A stretch of DNA of 64,000 nucleotides from Dechloromonas agitata is5 (GCF_000519045.1 NZ_KI912532.1:2108001-2172000), one strand, 5' to 3'. Shown: positions 20,244 to 30,143, counted from the stretch's first letter. Program-made: numbers and translations. Notes: a model not told the origin generated them from the letters alone.

Positions 20244-20289
20244 ACTGTGGTTTTCCACAATATTCGATGGTTACGCCTTTGGTAATACT
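20244..20289 (+). promoter_or_regulatory. probable DctR operator and promoter of dctPQM
   Basis: The palindrome ACTGTGG-TTTT-CCACAAT (20244-20261) matches the dctA site in both arms except one base. A -10-like AATACT starts at 20284, again exactly 22 bases after CCACAAT. No good -35 box is seen, which fits a promoter that needs an activator bound over that position. Confidence 0.65.
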
Positions 20290-20333
20290 TTGCTCCAGTC
20301 GTAATTAAACGACCCATTGCCTGGAGGAGAGAT

Positions 20334-21338
20334 ATGAAAATTTCTAATTTGCTGGTTGGCTTGTTCGCCTGCGCCATCTCGCTGGGGGCCTATGCCCAGC
20401 AGCCGATCGTCATCAAGTTCAGCCACGTCGTGGCGGCCGATACCCCGAAGGGCAAGGCAGCCGAGATGTTCGCCAAGAAGGCGGCCGAACTGACCGGTGG
20501 CAAGGTCAAGGTCGAGGTCTACGCCAACTCGACGCTGTACAAGGACAAGGAAGAAATGGAGGCGCTGCAACTGGGTGCCGTGCAGATGCTCGCCCCGTCG
20601 CTGGCCAAGTTCGGCCCGCTCGGCGTCAAGGAATTCGAGGTCTTCGACCTGCCGTTCATCTTCAATGGCTACGACGACCTGCACAAAGTGACCACCGGCG
20701 CCGTCGGCAAGCAGTTGCTGGCCAAGCTGGAGCCCAAGGGCATCCGTGGTCTGGCTTTCTGGGACAACGGTTTCAAGTCCTTCTCGGCCAATTCGCCGAT
20801 CAAGACCCCGGCCGACCTCAAGGGCAAGAAGATGCGCATTCAGTCCTCCAAGGTGCTTGAGGAACAGATGCGTTCGGTTGGCTCGATGCCCCAGGTGATG
20901 GCCTTCTCCGAAGTTTATCAGGCCTTGCAGACCGGCGTGGTCGACGGTACCGAGAACCCGATCTCCAATCTGTACACCCAGAAGATGCATGAAGTGCAGA
21001 AGCATCTGACCCTGACCGACCACGGTTATCTGGGCTACGCAGTCATCGTGAACAAGAAGTTCTGGGACGGCCTGCCGGCGGATATCCGCAAGCAACTGGA
21101 AGACGCGATGGAGCAGTCCACCCGCTACGCCAACCAGATCGCCAAGGTCGAGAACGACAGCTCGCTGGAAGCCGTGAAGAAGAGCGGCAAGACGGCTGTC
21201 TATGTGCCGACCAAGGAAGAGCGCCTGGCCTTCAAGAAGGCGATGGTGCCGGTGCATCAGAAGATGGAAAGCCGTGTCGGCAAGGAAACCATCCAGGCGG
21301 TGTATCGCGATATCGGCTTCAAGCCGGACAGCCTGTAA
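20334..21338 (+). CDS. dctP: TRAP transporter solute-binding protein DctP
   Basis: 334 residues with a signal peptide (MKISNLLVGLFACAIS, cleavage after AYA near 22). The mature part reads as a DctP-family periplasmic receptor, with IKFSHVVAADTPKGKAAEMFAKKA, the signature arginine region KKMRIQSSKVLEEQ and TGVVDGTENPISN. It captures C4-dicarboxylates for DctQM, with specificity inferred from family and neighbours. A strong Shine-Dalgarno (GGAGGAG) precedes ATG 20334. It is first in the dctPQM operon, with a G+C-rich hairpin after its stop. Confidence 0.95.
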   Translation: MKISNLLVGLFACAISLGAYAQQPIVIKFSHVVAADTPKGKAAEMFAKKAAELTGGKVKVEVYANSTLYKDKEEMEALQLGAVQMLAPSLAKFGPLGVKEFEVFDLPFIFNGYDDLHKVTTGAVGKQLLAKLEPKGIRGLAFWDNGFKSFSANSPIKTPADLKGKKMRIQSSKVLEEQMRSVGSMPQVMAFSEVYQALQTGVVDGTENPISNLYTQKMHEVQKHLTLTDHGYLGYAVIVNKKFWDGLPADIRKQLEDAMEQSTRYANQIAKVENDSSLEAVKKSGKTAVYVPTKEERLAFKKAMVPVHQKMESRVGKETIQAVYRDIGFKPDSL

Positions 21339-21363
21339 CGCCAAGCTGGCCTGAAAATATAAC

Positions 21364-21385
21364 GACGGGGGCTGCGGCCCCCGTC
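21364..21385 (+). terminator. intra-operon hairpin between dctP and dctQ
   Basis: A perfect 9-bp stem, GACGGGGGC-TGCG-GCCCCCGTC, lies between the dctP stop and dctQ start, with no T tract. It probably stabilises the dctP message or attenuates transcription, giving more binding protein than permease. That role is inferred from similar hairpins after other binding-protein genes. Confidence 0.55.
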
Positions 21386-21405
21386 ATTCAATCGGGGGAA
21401 CTCTC

Positions 21406-22191
21406 ATGTTAAACAGAGCACTTAACCACCTCGAAGAACTGCTGGTCACCTTCCTGATGGGCGCGGCGACCTTGATCATCTTCGTTTCGGTGGCACACCG
21501 CTATCTGGCCGGGGTCGAAATTCCCGGCCTGCAGGACTGGTTGCTCAGCCTCAATTTCAGCTGGGCGCAGGAATTGTGCATCATCATGTTCGTCTGGATG
21601 GCCAAGTTCGGCGCTGCCTATGGCGTGCGCACCGGCATCCACGTCGGCGTCGATGTGCTGATCAATCGTCTGGATGACTCGAAACGCGGCAAGTTCATCG
21701 TTTTCGGCCTGCTCGCCGGGGCCTTGTTCACCGGCATCGTCGCCACGCTTGGCGCCACCTTCGTCTGGGAAAACGGCGCCCACTATGCGTTCTACACCTT
21801 CTTCGGCATCGAGCAGGAAGGCTTGTTCGAAGGGCCGATCACGCCCGACCTGGAATGGCCGACCTGGATCGTCTACAGCGCCATTCCGCTCGGTTCGTCG
21901 CTGATGTGCTTCCGCTTCCTGCAGGTCACGGTCGGCTTCCTGAAGACTGGCGAATTGCCGCACCACGACCACGGCCATGTCGATGGCCTAGACGAAGAAG
22001 CCCCACTGCCGGTCGATGTTGATGTGTATGGCATGGGTGACAACCTGCACATGCATGACCTGAAGCACACGCAAATCGGTGAACGCCGCAGCGGTGACGA
22101 ACGTCGTCAGGGCCAGTCCGGCCACGATGAGGGTGAGCGCCGGCACGGTGAGCGTCGTCAGTCGCAAGACAAGCAAGGAGACCAGCAATGA
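21406..22191 (+). CDS. dctQ: TRAP transporter small permease DctQ with long charged C-terminal tail
   Basis: 261 residues. The first 180 are a normal four-helix DctQ (helices near 12-30, 55-72, 98-120, 152-172), the small membrane subunit that joins DctM and docks DctP. From about residue 186 an unusual 76-residue hydrophilic tail follows: first His/Asp-rich (PHHDHGHVDGLDEE), then arginine-rich repeats (GERRSGDERR, GERRHGERR). The tail is in frame, has the GC-rich base use of its neighbours and ends in an ATGA overlap with dctM, so it is not a frameshift artefact. Its function is unknown; metal or nucleic-acid/lipid contact is speculation. Confidence 0.92.
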   Translation: MLNRALNHLEELLVTFLMGAATLIIFVSVAHRYLAGVEIPGLQDWLLSLNFSWAQELCIIMFVWMAKFGAAYGVRTGIHVGVDVLINRLDDSKRGKFIVFGLLAGALFTGIVATLGATFVWENGAHYAFYTFFGIEQEGLFEGPITPDLEWPTWIVYSAIPLGSSLMCFRFLQVTVGFLKTGELPHHDHGHVDGLDEEAPLPVDVDVYGMGDNLHMHDLKHTQIGERRSGDERRQGQSGHDEGERRHGERRQSQDKQGDQQ

Positions 22192-23471
22192 ACGCCCTGG
22201 TAATTTTCAGCCTGCTGGCTGTCCTCATGCTGACCGGCATGCCGATCTCGATTTCGCTCGGCCTGACCGTGTTGACCTTCCTGTTCACGATGACGCAGGT
22301 GCCGCTGGAGTCCGTGGCACTCAAGCTGTTCACCGGTATCGAGAAGTTCGAGATCATGGCCATCCCGTTCTTCATCCTGGCCGGCAACTTCCTGACCCAC
22401 GGCGGGGTGGCGAAACGGATGATCAACTTCGCCACGTCGATGGTCGGTCACTGGTATGGCGGTCTCGGTCTGGCCGGTGTGCTGGCCTGCGCCCTGTTCG
22501 CGGCGGTATCCGGTTCCAGCCCGGCGACTGTCGTGGCGATCGGTTCGATCCTGCTGCCGGCGATGGTCAAGGCAGGCTTCCCGAACCGCTTTGGTGCCGG
22601 GGTGATCTCGACCTCCGGGGCGCTTGGCATCCTGATCCCGCCGTCCATCGTCATGGTGATGTACTCGGTGGCGACCAATACCTCGGTCGGCGCCCTGTTC
22701 ATGGCTGGCGTCATCCCGGGCCTGGCCCTGGCGGCAACGCTCGGCGGCGTCACCTGGTACCGCGCCCGCAAGTTCAACTACCCGCGTCAGCCGAAAGCCT
22801 CGTGGGCGCAGCGCTGGGACAGTTTCCGCAAGTCCGTCTGGGGTCTCTTCCTGATCGTCGTCGTGATGGGCGGTATCTACTCCGGCATCTTCACGCCGAC
22901 CGAAGCCGCTGCCATGTCGGCCGTCTATGCCTTCATCGTCGCGGTCTTCATCTACAAGGACATGGGCCTGAAGGACGTGCCGAAGGTGCTGCTCAACTCG
23001 GCCAACATGTCGGCGATGCTGCTCTACATCATCACCAACGCCGTGCTGTTCTCCTTCATCATGACCAACGAGAACATCCCGCAGGCGCTGGCCGACTGGA
23101 TGCTGGGCAATGGCCTCGGCGTCATCACCTTCCTGCTCGCGGTCAACGTCATCTTGCTGCTCGCCGGTAACTTCATGGAGCCGTCGTCGATCGTGCTGAT
23201 CTTCGCCCCCATCCTGTTCCCGGTGGCGACGGCGCTGGGCATCCATCCGGTGCATTTCGGCATCCTGATGGTGGTGAACATGGAGGTCGGCATGTGCCAT
23301 CCGCCGGTTGGTCTCAACCTGTACGTGGCGTCCGGCATCACCAAGATGGGCATTACCGAACTGACCATTGCTGTCTGGCCGTGGTTGCTGTCAATGCTGG
23401 TCTTCCTGGGTGTGGTCACCTACTGGCCGGGGCTGTCGCTGTGGCTACCGCAGCAGTTGGGCATGCTCTGA
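22188..23471 (+). CDS. dctM: TRAP transporter large permease DctM
   Basis: 427 residues, standard for the sodium-coupled large subunit of TRAP dicarboxylate transporters (about 12-14 helices). Recognisable segments are MLTGMPISISLGLTVL at the N-terminus, SGSSPATVVAIGSILLPAM and GVISTSGALGILIPPSIVMV, and the late motif GMCHPPVGLNLYVASGI. The start overlaps the dctQ stop. A strong terminator follows, closing the dctPQM operon. Confidence 0.96.
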   Translation: MNALVIFSLLAVLMLTGMPISISLGLTVLTFLFTMTQVPLESVALKLFTGIEKFEIMAIPFFILAGNFLTHGGVAKRMINFATSMVGHWYGGLGLAGVLACALFAAVSGSSPATVVAIGSILLPAMVKAGFPNRFGAGVISTSGALGILIPPSIVMVMYSVATNTSVGALFMAGVIPGLALAATLGGVTWYRARKFNYPRQPKASWAQRWDSFRKSVWGLFLIVVVMGGIYSGIFTPTEAAAMSAVYAFIVAVFIYKDMGLKDVPKVLLNSANMSAMLLYIITNAVLFSFIMTNENIPQALADWMLGNGLGVITFLLAVNVILLLAGNFMEPSSIVLIFAPILFPVATALGIHPVHFGILMVVNMEVGMCHPPVGLNLYVASGITKMGITELTIAVWPWLLSMLVFLGVVTYWPGLSLWLPQQLGML

Positions 23472-23492
23472 AGCTGCTTTCCCCCTGATCCG

Positions 23493-23524
23493 AAAAACCC
23501 CGGTCGCGTACCGGGGTTTTTTTT
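23493..23524 (+). terminator. rho-independent terminator of dctPQM
   Basis: AACCCCGG and CCGGGGTT arms with a 7-base loop, followed by a run of eight Ts, 20 bases past dctM. Confidence 0.9.
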
Positions 23525-23576
23525 GCGACCGGGCGCTATGGCACAATCCACCGCCTGTTCTCAAGCTCGAAACACC

Positions 23577-24263
23577 ATGAAATTTGCCCTCTCCATCATC
23601 GCCCTGATCCTGCTCGCCCTGATCGTTCCCTTCCTGATTCCCGACGTGGCCAAGCAGGAGGGCGTCGATCCAAACGCCAATCTGCCCTGGCAGGTGGAGG
23701 TCGATGGCCAGGGGGGCAGCAAGGTTTTCGGTCTGCAACCGGGGGTCAGTACCCTGAGCGAGGTGCGGCAGAAATTGGGGCAGGAAATCGACGTTGCGAT
23801 CATTGCCGAACCCAACGAAACGGGTGCGCTGGAGGGCTATTACGCCCAGGTGTCGCTCGGCTTTGTGCTGGCACGCGTCATCGTCACGGTCGATGCACCG
23901 GAAGCGGCGATTGTCGCCATGCGGGAACGGGCGCTGAAAGCGCAGCACATGGAAAGCACGACCCGCAAGATCACCCTGCACCCCGATGATTTGGCCGCCG
24001 TCGACGGCATGCCGGTGCGGGCGATCAGCGTCATTCCGACGGTCAATCTCGACGAGGCGACGGTGATCCAGCGTTTCGGCCCGCCCGGCGAGCGTCTGGC
24101 AGTGTCCGAAAAACGGGTGCATCTGCTCTATCCGGACAAGGGGCTGGATGTCGTCGTCGATGGCGATGGCAAGGAACTGCTGCAGTATGTTGCGCCGCGT
24201 CAGTTCGCCTTGCTGCGCGAACCTCTCGCCCGCTTGCCGGTCGAAAAGCCCGCTGGACGGTGA
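23577..24263 (+). CDS. hypothetical membrane-anchored protein
   Basis: 228 residues, not recognised. One N-terminal helix (residues 2-21, FALSIIALILLALIVPFLIP) anchors or exports a soluble domain. The segment FGLQPGVSTLSEVRQKLG resembles the start of small periplasmic domains seen in other betaproteobacterial hypothetical proteins, and a similar short motif (ATVIQRFGPPGERL) recurs near 160-175, suggesting two related sub-domains. ATG 23577 was chosen because it starts the helix; an upstream in-frame start lies in the dctM terminator region. It stands alone between dctPQM and ndk. Confidence 0.75.
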   Translation: MKFALSIIALILLALIVPFLIPDVAKQEGVDPNANLPWQVEVDGQGGSKVFGLQPGVSTLSEVRQKLGQEIDVAIIAEPNETGALEGYYAQVSLGFVLARVIVTVDAPEAAIVAMRERALKAQHMESTTRKITLHPDDLAAVDGMPVRAISVIPTVNLDEATVIQRFGPPGERLAVSEKRVHLLYPDKGLDVVVDGDGKELLQYVAPRQFALLREPLARLPVEKPAGR

Positions 24264-24335
24264 AGCGGACGCCAGGCGATGGAGTCTGCTAAAATTGTCC
24301 GTTTTTCAACTGACTAGCTTTCTCGGAGCAAACCC

Positions 24336-24764
24336 ATGGCTATCGAACGCACCCTTTCCATCATCAAACCGGACGCCGTCAAGAAGAACGTCATCGGCCA
24401 GATTTATTCCCGTTTTGAAGCAGCCGGCCTGAAGGTCATCGCCGCCCGCATGACCTGGCTGTCCGAGCAGGAAGCCGGCCAGTTCTATGCCGTGCACAAA
24501 GAGCGCCCCTTCTTCAAGGATCTGGTTTCCTTCATGACCTCCGGTCCGGTCATGATCCAGTGCCTGGAAGGCGAGAACGCCATCGCCAAGAACCGTGAGC
24601 TGATGGGCGCCACCGACCCGAAGAAGGCCGAGAAGGGCACCATCCGCGCCGACTTTGCCGAATCCATCGACGCCAATGCCGTGCATGGCTCCGATGCTCC
24701 GGAAACCGCTGCCGTGGAAGTGGCTTTCTTCTTCCCGGGCATGAATACCTACGCTGGCCGCTAA
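24336..24764 (+). CDS. ndk: nucleoside diphosphate kinase
   Basis: 142 residues, standard. It transfers the gamma phosphate between nucleoside triphosphates and diphosphates through a phospho-histidine; the active site NAVHGSD puts this at His117. The N-terminal [12 protein letters not shown] strand-helix is typical. It heads the conserved ndk-rlmN-pilW-rodZ-ispG-hisS run; a -10-like TAAAAT lies at 24290, but no convincing -35 box was found. Confidence 0.98.
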   Translation: MAIERTLSIIKPDAVKKNVIGQIYSRFEAAGLKVIAARMTWLSEQEAGQFYAVHKERPFFKDLVSFMTSGPVMIQCLEGENAIAKNRELMGATDPKKAEKGTIRADFAESIDANAVHGSDAPETAAVEVAFFFPGMNTYAGR

Positions 24765-24774
24765 GCAACACCGC

Positions 24775-25869
24775 ATGACCGTCAATCTGCTGGATTTCGA
24801 TGCCGATGGCCTGACTGCCTGGTTTGCCGAGCAGGGCGAAAAGCCCTTCCGCGCCAAGCAGGTGTTGCGCTGGATGCATCGTTCCGGCGTGGCGGACTTC
24901 GCTGCCATGACCGACATCGCCAAGAGCTTGCGTGAAAAGCTCAAGGCGAGGGCGGTCGTGGCCCCGCCGGCTGTCGTTTCCGACAAGGTTTCGGACGATG
25001 GCACGCGCAAGTTCCTGATCGATGTCGGCAATGGCAATGCTGTCGAAACGGTGTTCATTCCCGAGGATGACCGCGGAACGCTGTGCATTTCCACGCAGGC
25101 CGGTTGCGCACTCGACTGCGCCTTCTGTTCGACCGGCAAGCAGGGTTTCAACCGCAACCTGACGGTGGCGGAAATCATCGGCCAGCTGTGGCAGGCCAAC
25201 AAGGCCCTCGGCGTCGTGCATGGTGACGAACGCGTCATCTCCAACGTCGTCATGATGGGCATGGGCGAGCCGCTCGCCAATTTTGAAAACACCGTCGCCG
25301 CGCTCAAGTTGATGCTCGACGACAACGCCTACGGCCTGTCACGCCGCCGTGTCACGGTGTCCACCTCCGGTCTGGTGCCGGTCATGGACCGCCTGCGCGA
25401 AGAATGCCCGGTCGCCCTGGCGGTTTCGTTGCATGCGCCGAACGACAAGCTGCGCGACGAACTGGTGCCGATCAACCAGAAATACCCGTTGAAGGAGCTG
25501 ATGGCCGCCTGCCAGCGTTACCTGGAAAAGGCGCCGCGCGACTTCATCACTTTCGAATACACCATGATCGACGGCATCAACGATTCCGAAGCCCATGCCC
25601 GCGAACTGCTGGCCCTGGTGAAGAACGTGCCGTGCAAATTCAACCTGATTCCCTTCAACCCCTTCCCGGGTTCGCCGTTCAAGCGCTCACCGGCGGAGCG
25701 GGTGCGCCGCTTTGCCGATATCCTGATGCAGGCTGGCATCGTCACCACGACGCGCAAGACGCGCGGCGACGACATCGATGCGGCATGCGGCCAACTGGCC
25801 GGGCAGGTCAAGGACAAGACTAAACGCACTTCTGGACGCGTAATCCCCCTGATGGAGGCTAGATCGTGA
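24775..25869 (+). CDS. rlmN: dual-specificity 23S rRNA A2503 / tRNA A37 C2-methyltransferase
   Basis: 364 residues. A radical-SAM enzyme: Cys111, Cys115 and Cys118 in CALDCAFC bind the 4Fe-4S cluster, followed by the SAM-binding [14 protein letters not shown]. The C-terminal [11 protein letters not shown] holds the second catalytic cysteine. It methylates A2503 of 23S rRNA and A37 of some tRNAs. It lies 10 bases after ndk and its stop shares one base with the pilW start. Confidence 0.97.
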   Translation: MTVNLLDFDADGLTAWFAEQGEKPFRAKQVLRWMHRSGVADFAAMTDIAKSLREKLKARAVVAPPAVVSDKVSDDGTRKFLIDVGNGNAVETVFIPEDDRGTLCISTQAGCALDCAFCSTGKQGFNRNLTVAEIIGQLWQANKALGVVHGDERVISNVVMMGMGEPLANFENTVAALKLMLDDNAYGLSRRRVTVSTSGLVPVMDRLREECPVALAVSLHAPNDKLRDELVPINQKYPLKELMAACQRYLEKAPRDFITFEYTMIDGINDSEAHARELLALVKNVPCKFNLIPFNPFPGSPFKRSPAERVRRFADILMQAGIVTTTRKTRGDDIDAACGQLAGQVKDKTKRTSGRVIPLMEARS

Positions 25870-26672
25870 TGTTTGCATCCCTCTCCGTGAAGCAATGGGC
25901 GCTCGGTATCAGCCTGGCGTTTTGCTGCACCCTGCCAGCCATTGCCCAGCAATACCAGTTCAACAATCCGGCGGGCCAGGAACCGAAGAACACGGATCCG
26001 CGCAATCGGGCCCGGATTCATACCGAACTGGGTGCCATGTACTTCCAGGCTGGCAATTACGCGGTCGCCCTCGACGAGTTGCAGATTGCGCTCAATGCCG
26101 ATTCCAGCTATTTCCAGGCATATAGTGTGCGCGGCCTGGTTCATACGGCGCTCAAGGAAAACGACAAGGCCGAGAGCGATTTCCGACGTGCGCTGGACAT
26201 CGCGCCGAACGACCCCGAGGTCAACAACAACTATGGCTGGTACCTCTGCGAAACGGGCAAGGAGCGTCAGTCGATCGCCTATTTCCTGAACGCGTTGAAA
26301 AGTCCGCTGTACGAGACGCCCGACCGGGCCTACACCAATGCAGGTACTTGTGCGCTGAAGGCGGGTGACCTGGAAGGGGCGCAGAACTATCTGCTCAAGG
26401 CTGTTCAGTTGTCGCGCGATGGTGCCATGACGGCCCGTCTGGAACTGGCCAAGTTGTTCTATCGACGCGGGATTCTCGAAGAGTCGCGCATCTACCTGAA
26501 CGATGCGCTGAAGATGATGGAGCCGCCTTCGGCCGAGGCGCTCTGGCTCGGTGTCCGTCTTGAACGGCGGCTCGGCAACCGGAATGCCGAGGGGGGGTTT
26601 GCCTCGCAATTGCGCAGCCGTTATCCGTCGTCGGCCGAATATCAGGAATTCCTCAAGGGTAATTTTGAATGA
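25869..26672 (+). CDS. pilW: type IV pilus biogenesis/stability protein PilW (PilF), TPR protein
   Basis: 267 residues. An N-terminal signal peptide ends at AIAQQ near residue 25; Cys-containing LAFCC is not a good lipobox, so the usual lipid anchor is uncertain. The rest is a TPR superhelix (about 45-250), for example RIHTELGAMYFQAGNYAVALDE split over one repeat. PilW/PilF helps assemble the outer-membrane secretin PilQ. ATG 25869 was preferred over the GTG one codon upstream. It overlaps rlmN by one base and rodZ by four. Confidence 0.92.
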   Translation: MFASLSVKQWALGISLAFCCTLPAIAQQYQFNNPAGQEPKNTDPRNRARIHTELGAMYFQAGNYAVALDELQIALNADSSYFQAYSVRGLVHTALKENDKAESDFRRALDIAPNDPEVNNNYGWYLCETGKERQSIAYFLNALKSPLYETPDRAYTNAGTCALKAGDLEGAQNYLLKAVQLSRDGAMTARLELAKLFYRRGILEESRIYLNDALKMMEPPSAEALWLGVRLERRLGNRNAEGGFASQLRSRYPSSAEYQEFLKGNFE

Positions 26673-27616
26673 GCGAGCAGGTCAGTAGCCAGGATGCAGT
26701 GATCGAGGAGGCGCCGCCCCTCGTTGCCGAAACGCCGGTGGGTGCGCAGTTGCGCCAGGCCCGCGAAGCGCGCGGGTTGCAGCTTGCCGATATCGCGCAG
26801 ACACTCAAGCTCGGCCTGCGCCAGGTTGAAGCGCTGGAGGGGGGCGATTGGCAGCACCTGCCCGGCCATACCTTCATACGCGGCTTCGTGCGCAATTACG
26901 CCCGTCTGGTGCAGGTCGACGCGGCCCCGCTGATGGCCCAACTCGACCGCATTCTGGAAAAGCCGGTCGATAATCTCGGCAAACAGGATACCGGGCCGGC
27001 GCCGATGCCCTCCTCGATCACCTCGGGCAGCGCCCGCCGCGACCGTCAGGTGATGGCGCTCGGCCTTGGCTTCGTCGCCCTTGCCGCCGCGCTCTATTTC
27101 CTGATGCCCGGCGATTTGTCGGCTTGGCGCGAGCGTGCCCAATCGCTGATCGATTCGCTGTCGCGCAAAGATGCCGCTGAGTCGGTTCCGGCTACGTCGC
27201 CGGCGCCGGCGACCGAACAAGCGGCCAGCGCTGTCAATGAGCCGGTTTTTCCGCCTGGATCAACGCAGCAGCAGATCATGTATCCGCAGGTCCTGGCCCC
27301 GGCGGACGCCCCAGCGCCAGCCAGTGCCCCGGTGCCGGCCGCTGCACCGGAGGCCCAGGGGGTGACACAGGCCGTCGCAGTGCCCCAGTTGCGCTTCCTG
27401 TTCGACAAGGATTCCTGGATCGAAGTCCGCGATCGCGACAACAAGGTGATTTTCTCGCAGCGCCTCAGTGCCGGTGCCGAGCAGGCGGTTTCCGGCCAGG
27501 GACCGTTGTCGCTGACGATTGGTTACGCACCGGGCGTTCGCCTGTTCTGGCGCGGCCAGCCGGTCGACCTGGCACCGCACACCAAGGGCGATGTCGCCCG
27601 CCTGGTTCTGGAGTAA
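26669..27616 (+). CDS. rodZ: RodZ-like helix-turn-helix membrane protein
   Basis: 315 residues. A cytoplasmic HTH (about 22-85; GAQLRQAREARGLQL and LGLRQVEALEGGDW), one membrane helix (about 131-149), an Ala/Pro-rich periplasmic linker (170-235) and a C-terminal DUF4115 beta domain (240-312). RodZ links MreB to the elongation machinery and sets rod shape. The gene overlaps pilW by ATGA. The position upstream of ispG is conserved in many proteobacteria. Confidence 0.92.
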   Translation: MSEQVSSQDAVIEEAPPLVAETPVGAQLRQAREARGLQLADIAQTLKLGLRQVEALEGGDWQHLPGHTFIRGFVRNYARLVQVDAAPLMAQLDRILEKPVDNLGKQDTGPAPMPSSITSGSARRDRQVMALGLGFVALAAALYFLMPGDLSAWRERAQSLIDSLSRKDAAESVPATSPAPATEQAASAVNEPVFPPGSTQQQIMYPQVLAPADAPAPASAPVPAAAPEAQGVTQAVAVPQLRFLFDKDSWIEVRDRDNKVIFSQRLSAGAEQAVSGQGPLSLTIGYAPGVRLFWRGQPVDLAPHTKGDVARLVLE

Positions 27617-27619
27617 GCC

Positions 27620-28849
27620 GTGAGCGCCGTGAGCAAGCGTCCGACCCGCGCCACATCCATCGCCCACATCCGCATCGGCGGTGATGCGCCGGTCGTTGTC
27701 CAGTCGATGACCAACACCGATACCGCCGACTACCTGGCCACTGCCATCCAGTGTGCCGAGTTGGCCCGTGCTGGCTCCGAACTGGTGCGGATCACGGTCA
27801 ATACGCCGGAGGCGGCGGCGGCCGTGCCGAAGATCCGCGATCATCTCGACAAGATGAACTGCAACGTGCCGCTGATTGGCGATTTCCACTACAACGGCCA
27901 TCGGCTACTGCTTGATGAGCCGGCCTGTGCCGAGGCGCTGGCCAAGTACCGGATCAATCCGGGCAATGTCGGTTTTGGCAAGAAGAAGGACGAGCAGTTC
28001 GCCCAGATGGTCGAACTCGCCTGCCGCTACGACAAGCCGGTACGCATCGGCGTGAACTGGGGCAGTCTGGATCAGGAATTGCTGGCCCGCATCATGGACG
28101 AAAACAGCAAGCGGGCCGAGCCGCTCGATGCGACGGAAATGATGCGCCACGCCATGGTCACTTCGGCCCTCGAATCGGCCGCCAAGGCCGAAGAGGTTGG
28201 CCTGGCCGGCGAAAAGATCATCCTGTCCTGCAAGGTTTCGAGTGTGCAGGACTTGATCGCCATTTACCGCGAACTGGCGAAGCGCGCCGATTACGCCTTG
28301 CATCTCGGCCTGACCGAGGCCGGCATGGGATCCAAGGGCATCGTCGCCTCGACGGCCGCCCTGTCCGTGCTGCTGCAGGAAGGCATCGGCGATACCATTC
28401 GCGTCTCGCTGACGCCGGAACCGGGTGGTTCGCGCTCGCAGGAAGTCATCGTCGCCCAGGAGATCCTGCAGACCATGGGCTTGCGTGCCTTCACACCGAT
28501 GGTCGCGGCTTGCCCCGGGTGTGGCCGGACGACCAGCACGTTTTTCCAGGAACTGGCTGGCGAGGTCCAGGATTTCGTGCGTGCCAGGATGCCGGAGTGG
28601 AAGCTGCATTACGACGGTGCGGAAAACATGACGCTGGCCGTCATGGGCTGCATCGTCAATGGCCCCGGTGAATCGAAGCACGCCAATATCGGCATTTCGC
28701 TACCGGGCACCGGCGAAGCGCCATCGGCCCCGGTTTACGAAGATGGCGTCAAAACTGTGACGCTGAAGGGCGATAACATCGCCAGCGAATTCAAGGACAT
28801 CATCGAGCGCTACGTCCAGCGCACCTACAAGAAGAAACTGCAAGCATGA
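27620..28849 (+). CDS. ispG: 4-hydroxy-3-methylbut-2-enyl diphosphate synthase
   Basis: 409 residues. IspG (GcpE) carries out the 4Fe-4S-dependent step of the MEP isoprenoid pathway from MEcPP to HMBPP. The cluster ligands are visible in CPGCGRTT and [13 protein letters not shown]; the N-terminal TIM barrel begins with [23 protein letters not shown] 27620 has GGAG at a proper distance; an in-frame GTG nine bases later is the alternative. The stop overlaps hisS. Confidence 0.97.
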   Translation: MSAVSKRPTRATSIAHIRIGGDAPVVVQSMTNTDTADYLATAIQCAELARAGSELVRITVNTPEAAAAVPKIRDHLDKMNCNVPLIGDFHYNGHRLLLDEPACAEALAKYRINPGNVGFGKKKDEQFAQMVELACRYDKPVRIGVNWGSLDQELLARIMDENSKRAEPLDATEMMRHAMVTSALESAAKAEEVGLAGEKIILSCKVSSVQDLIAIYRELAKRADYALHLGLTEAGMGSKGIVASTAALSVLLQEGIGDTIRVSLTPEPGGSRSQEVIVAQEILQTMGLRAFTPMVAACPGCGRTTSTFFQELAGEVQDFVRARMPEWKLHYDGAENMTLAVMGCIVNGPGESKHANIGISLPGTGEAPSAPVYEDGVKTVTLKGDNIASEFKDIIERYVQRTYKKKLQA

Positions 28850-30138
28850 GTCAAACCCTCCAGTCCGTACGCGGGATGAATGACATCCTGCCGGACGAAG
28901 CCGAATCCTGGGAACTCTTCGAAGATATCGTCCGTTCCTGGCTGAAAGCCTACGGCTACCGGCCGATCCGCATGCCCATCGTCGAACCGACGCCGCTGTT
29001 CAAGCGTGCCATCGGCGAAGTTACCGACATTGTCGAGAAGGAAATGTATTCCTTCGAAGACAGCCTGAATGGCGAGGCGCTGACACTGCGCCCGGAAGGC
29101 ACGGCCGGTTGCGTGCGGGCGGTCATCCAGCATGGCCTGGCGAATCAGATTCCGCGCCGTCTTTATTATTTCGGTCCGATGTTCCGCCATGAACGGCCGC
29201 AGAAGGGCCGTTACCGCCAGTTCCATCAGGTCGGTGTCGAGGCGATCGGCTTTGCCGGGCCGGACATCGATGCCGAAATGATCCTGATGGGCGCCCGCCT
29301 GTGGGATGACCTGGGTCTCGACGGCATCGAACTGCAAATCAACAGCCTCGGCCAGCCGGAAGAACGGGCCCAGCACCGCGCGGCGCTGATCGCCTATTTC
29401 GAGGAGCACGCCGAGATTCTCGACGAAGATGCCAAGCGCCGCTTGTATACCAACCCGTTGCGCATTCTCGATACGAAGAATCCGGCCCTGCAGGACCTAT
29501 GTGCTGCCGCACCGAAGCTGATCGATTATCTCGGCGAAGCATCGCTGGCCCACTTTGAAGGCGTACAGCGCGTGCTGCGCGATGCCGGCATCCCGTTCAC
29601 GATCAATCCGCGCCTGGTACGTGGTCTCGACTACTACAACCTGACCGTCTTCGAATGGGTTACAGACCGTCTCGGTGCCCAGGGTACGGTCTGCGCCGGC
29701 GGCCGTTACGACGGCTTGGTCGGTCAGCTAGGCGGCAAGCCGACGCCGGCTTGCGGCTTCGCGATGGGGGTCGAGCGCCTGATCGCGTTGATCAAGGAAT
29801 CCGGTGGTGAACCCTCGGCCCCGGCGCCGGACGTCTACGTCGTGCATCAGGGAGACGAGGCGGCTCGCCTGGCCTTCCGCGTCGCCGAAGGCCTGCGCAA
29901 CGAGGGCATCGATGTCCTCTTGCATTGCGGTGGCGGTTCCTTCAAGTCGCAGATGAAGAAAGCCGACAGTAGCGGTGCCACTTTTGCCGTGATCATTGGC
30001 GACGATGAAGCGGCGACCGGTGAAGCACAACTGAAGGCGCTACGCGAAGAAGGCGTGGAACAACGTAAACTGAAAGTCGATGACCTGGCCGATGCCATTT
30101 TCGACCAACTGATTGATTCGGAAGACGAAGAGGAATAA
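28846..30138 (+). CDS. hisS: histidyl-tRNA synthetase
   Basis: 430 residues, normal length. Class II synthetase core with motif 2 [20 protein letters not shown] and the histidine-specific [15 protein letters not shown]; motif 3 is [11 protein letters not shown]. The C-terminal anticodon-binding domain begins near 335 ([11 protein letters not shown]). It charges tRNA-His. ATGA overlap with ispG; yfgM follows after 5 bases. Confidence 0.98.
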   Translation: MSQTLQSVRGMNDILPDEAESWELFEDIVRSWLKAYGYRPIRMPIVEPTPLFKRAIGEVTDIVEKEMYSFEDSLNGEALTLRPEGTAGCVRAVIQHGLANQIPRRLYYFGPMFRHERPQKGRYRQFHQVGVEAIGFAGPDIDAEMILMGARLWDDLGLDGIELQINSLGQPEERAQHRAALIAYFEEHAEILDEDAKRRLYTNPLRILDTKNPALQDLCAAAPKLIDYLGEASLAHFEGVQRVLRDAGIPFTINPRLVRGLDYYNLTVFEWVTDRLGAQGTVCAGGRYDGLVGQLGGKPTPACGFAMGVERLIALIKESGGEPSAPAPDVYVVHQGDEAARLAFRVAEGLRNEGIDVLLHCGGGSFKSQMKKADSSGATFAVIIGDDEAATGEAQLKALREEGVEQRKLKVDDLADAIFDQLIDSEDEEE

Positions 30139-30143
30139 GCAGC

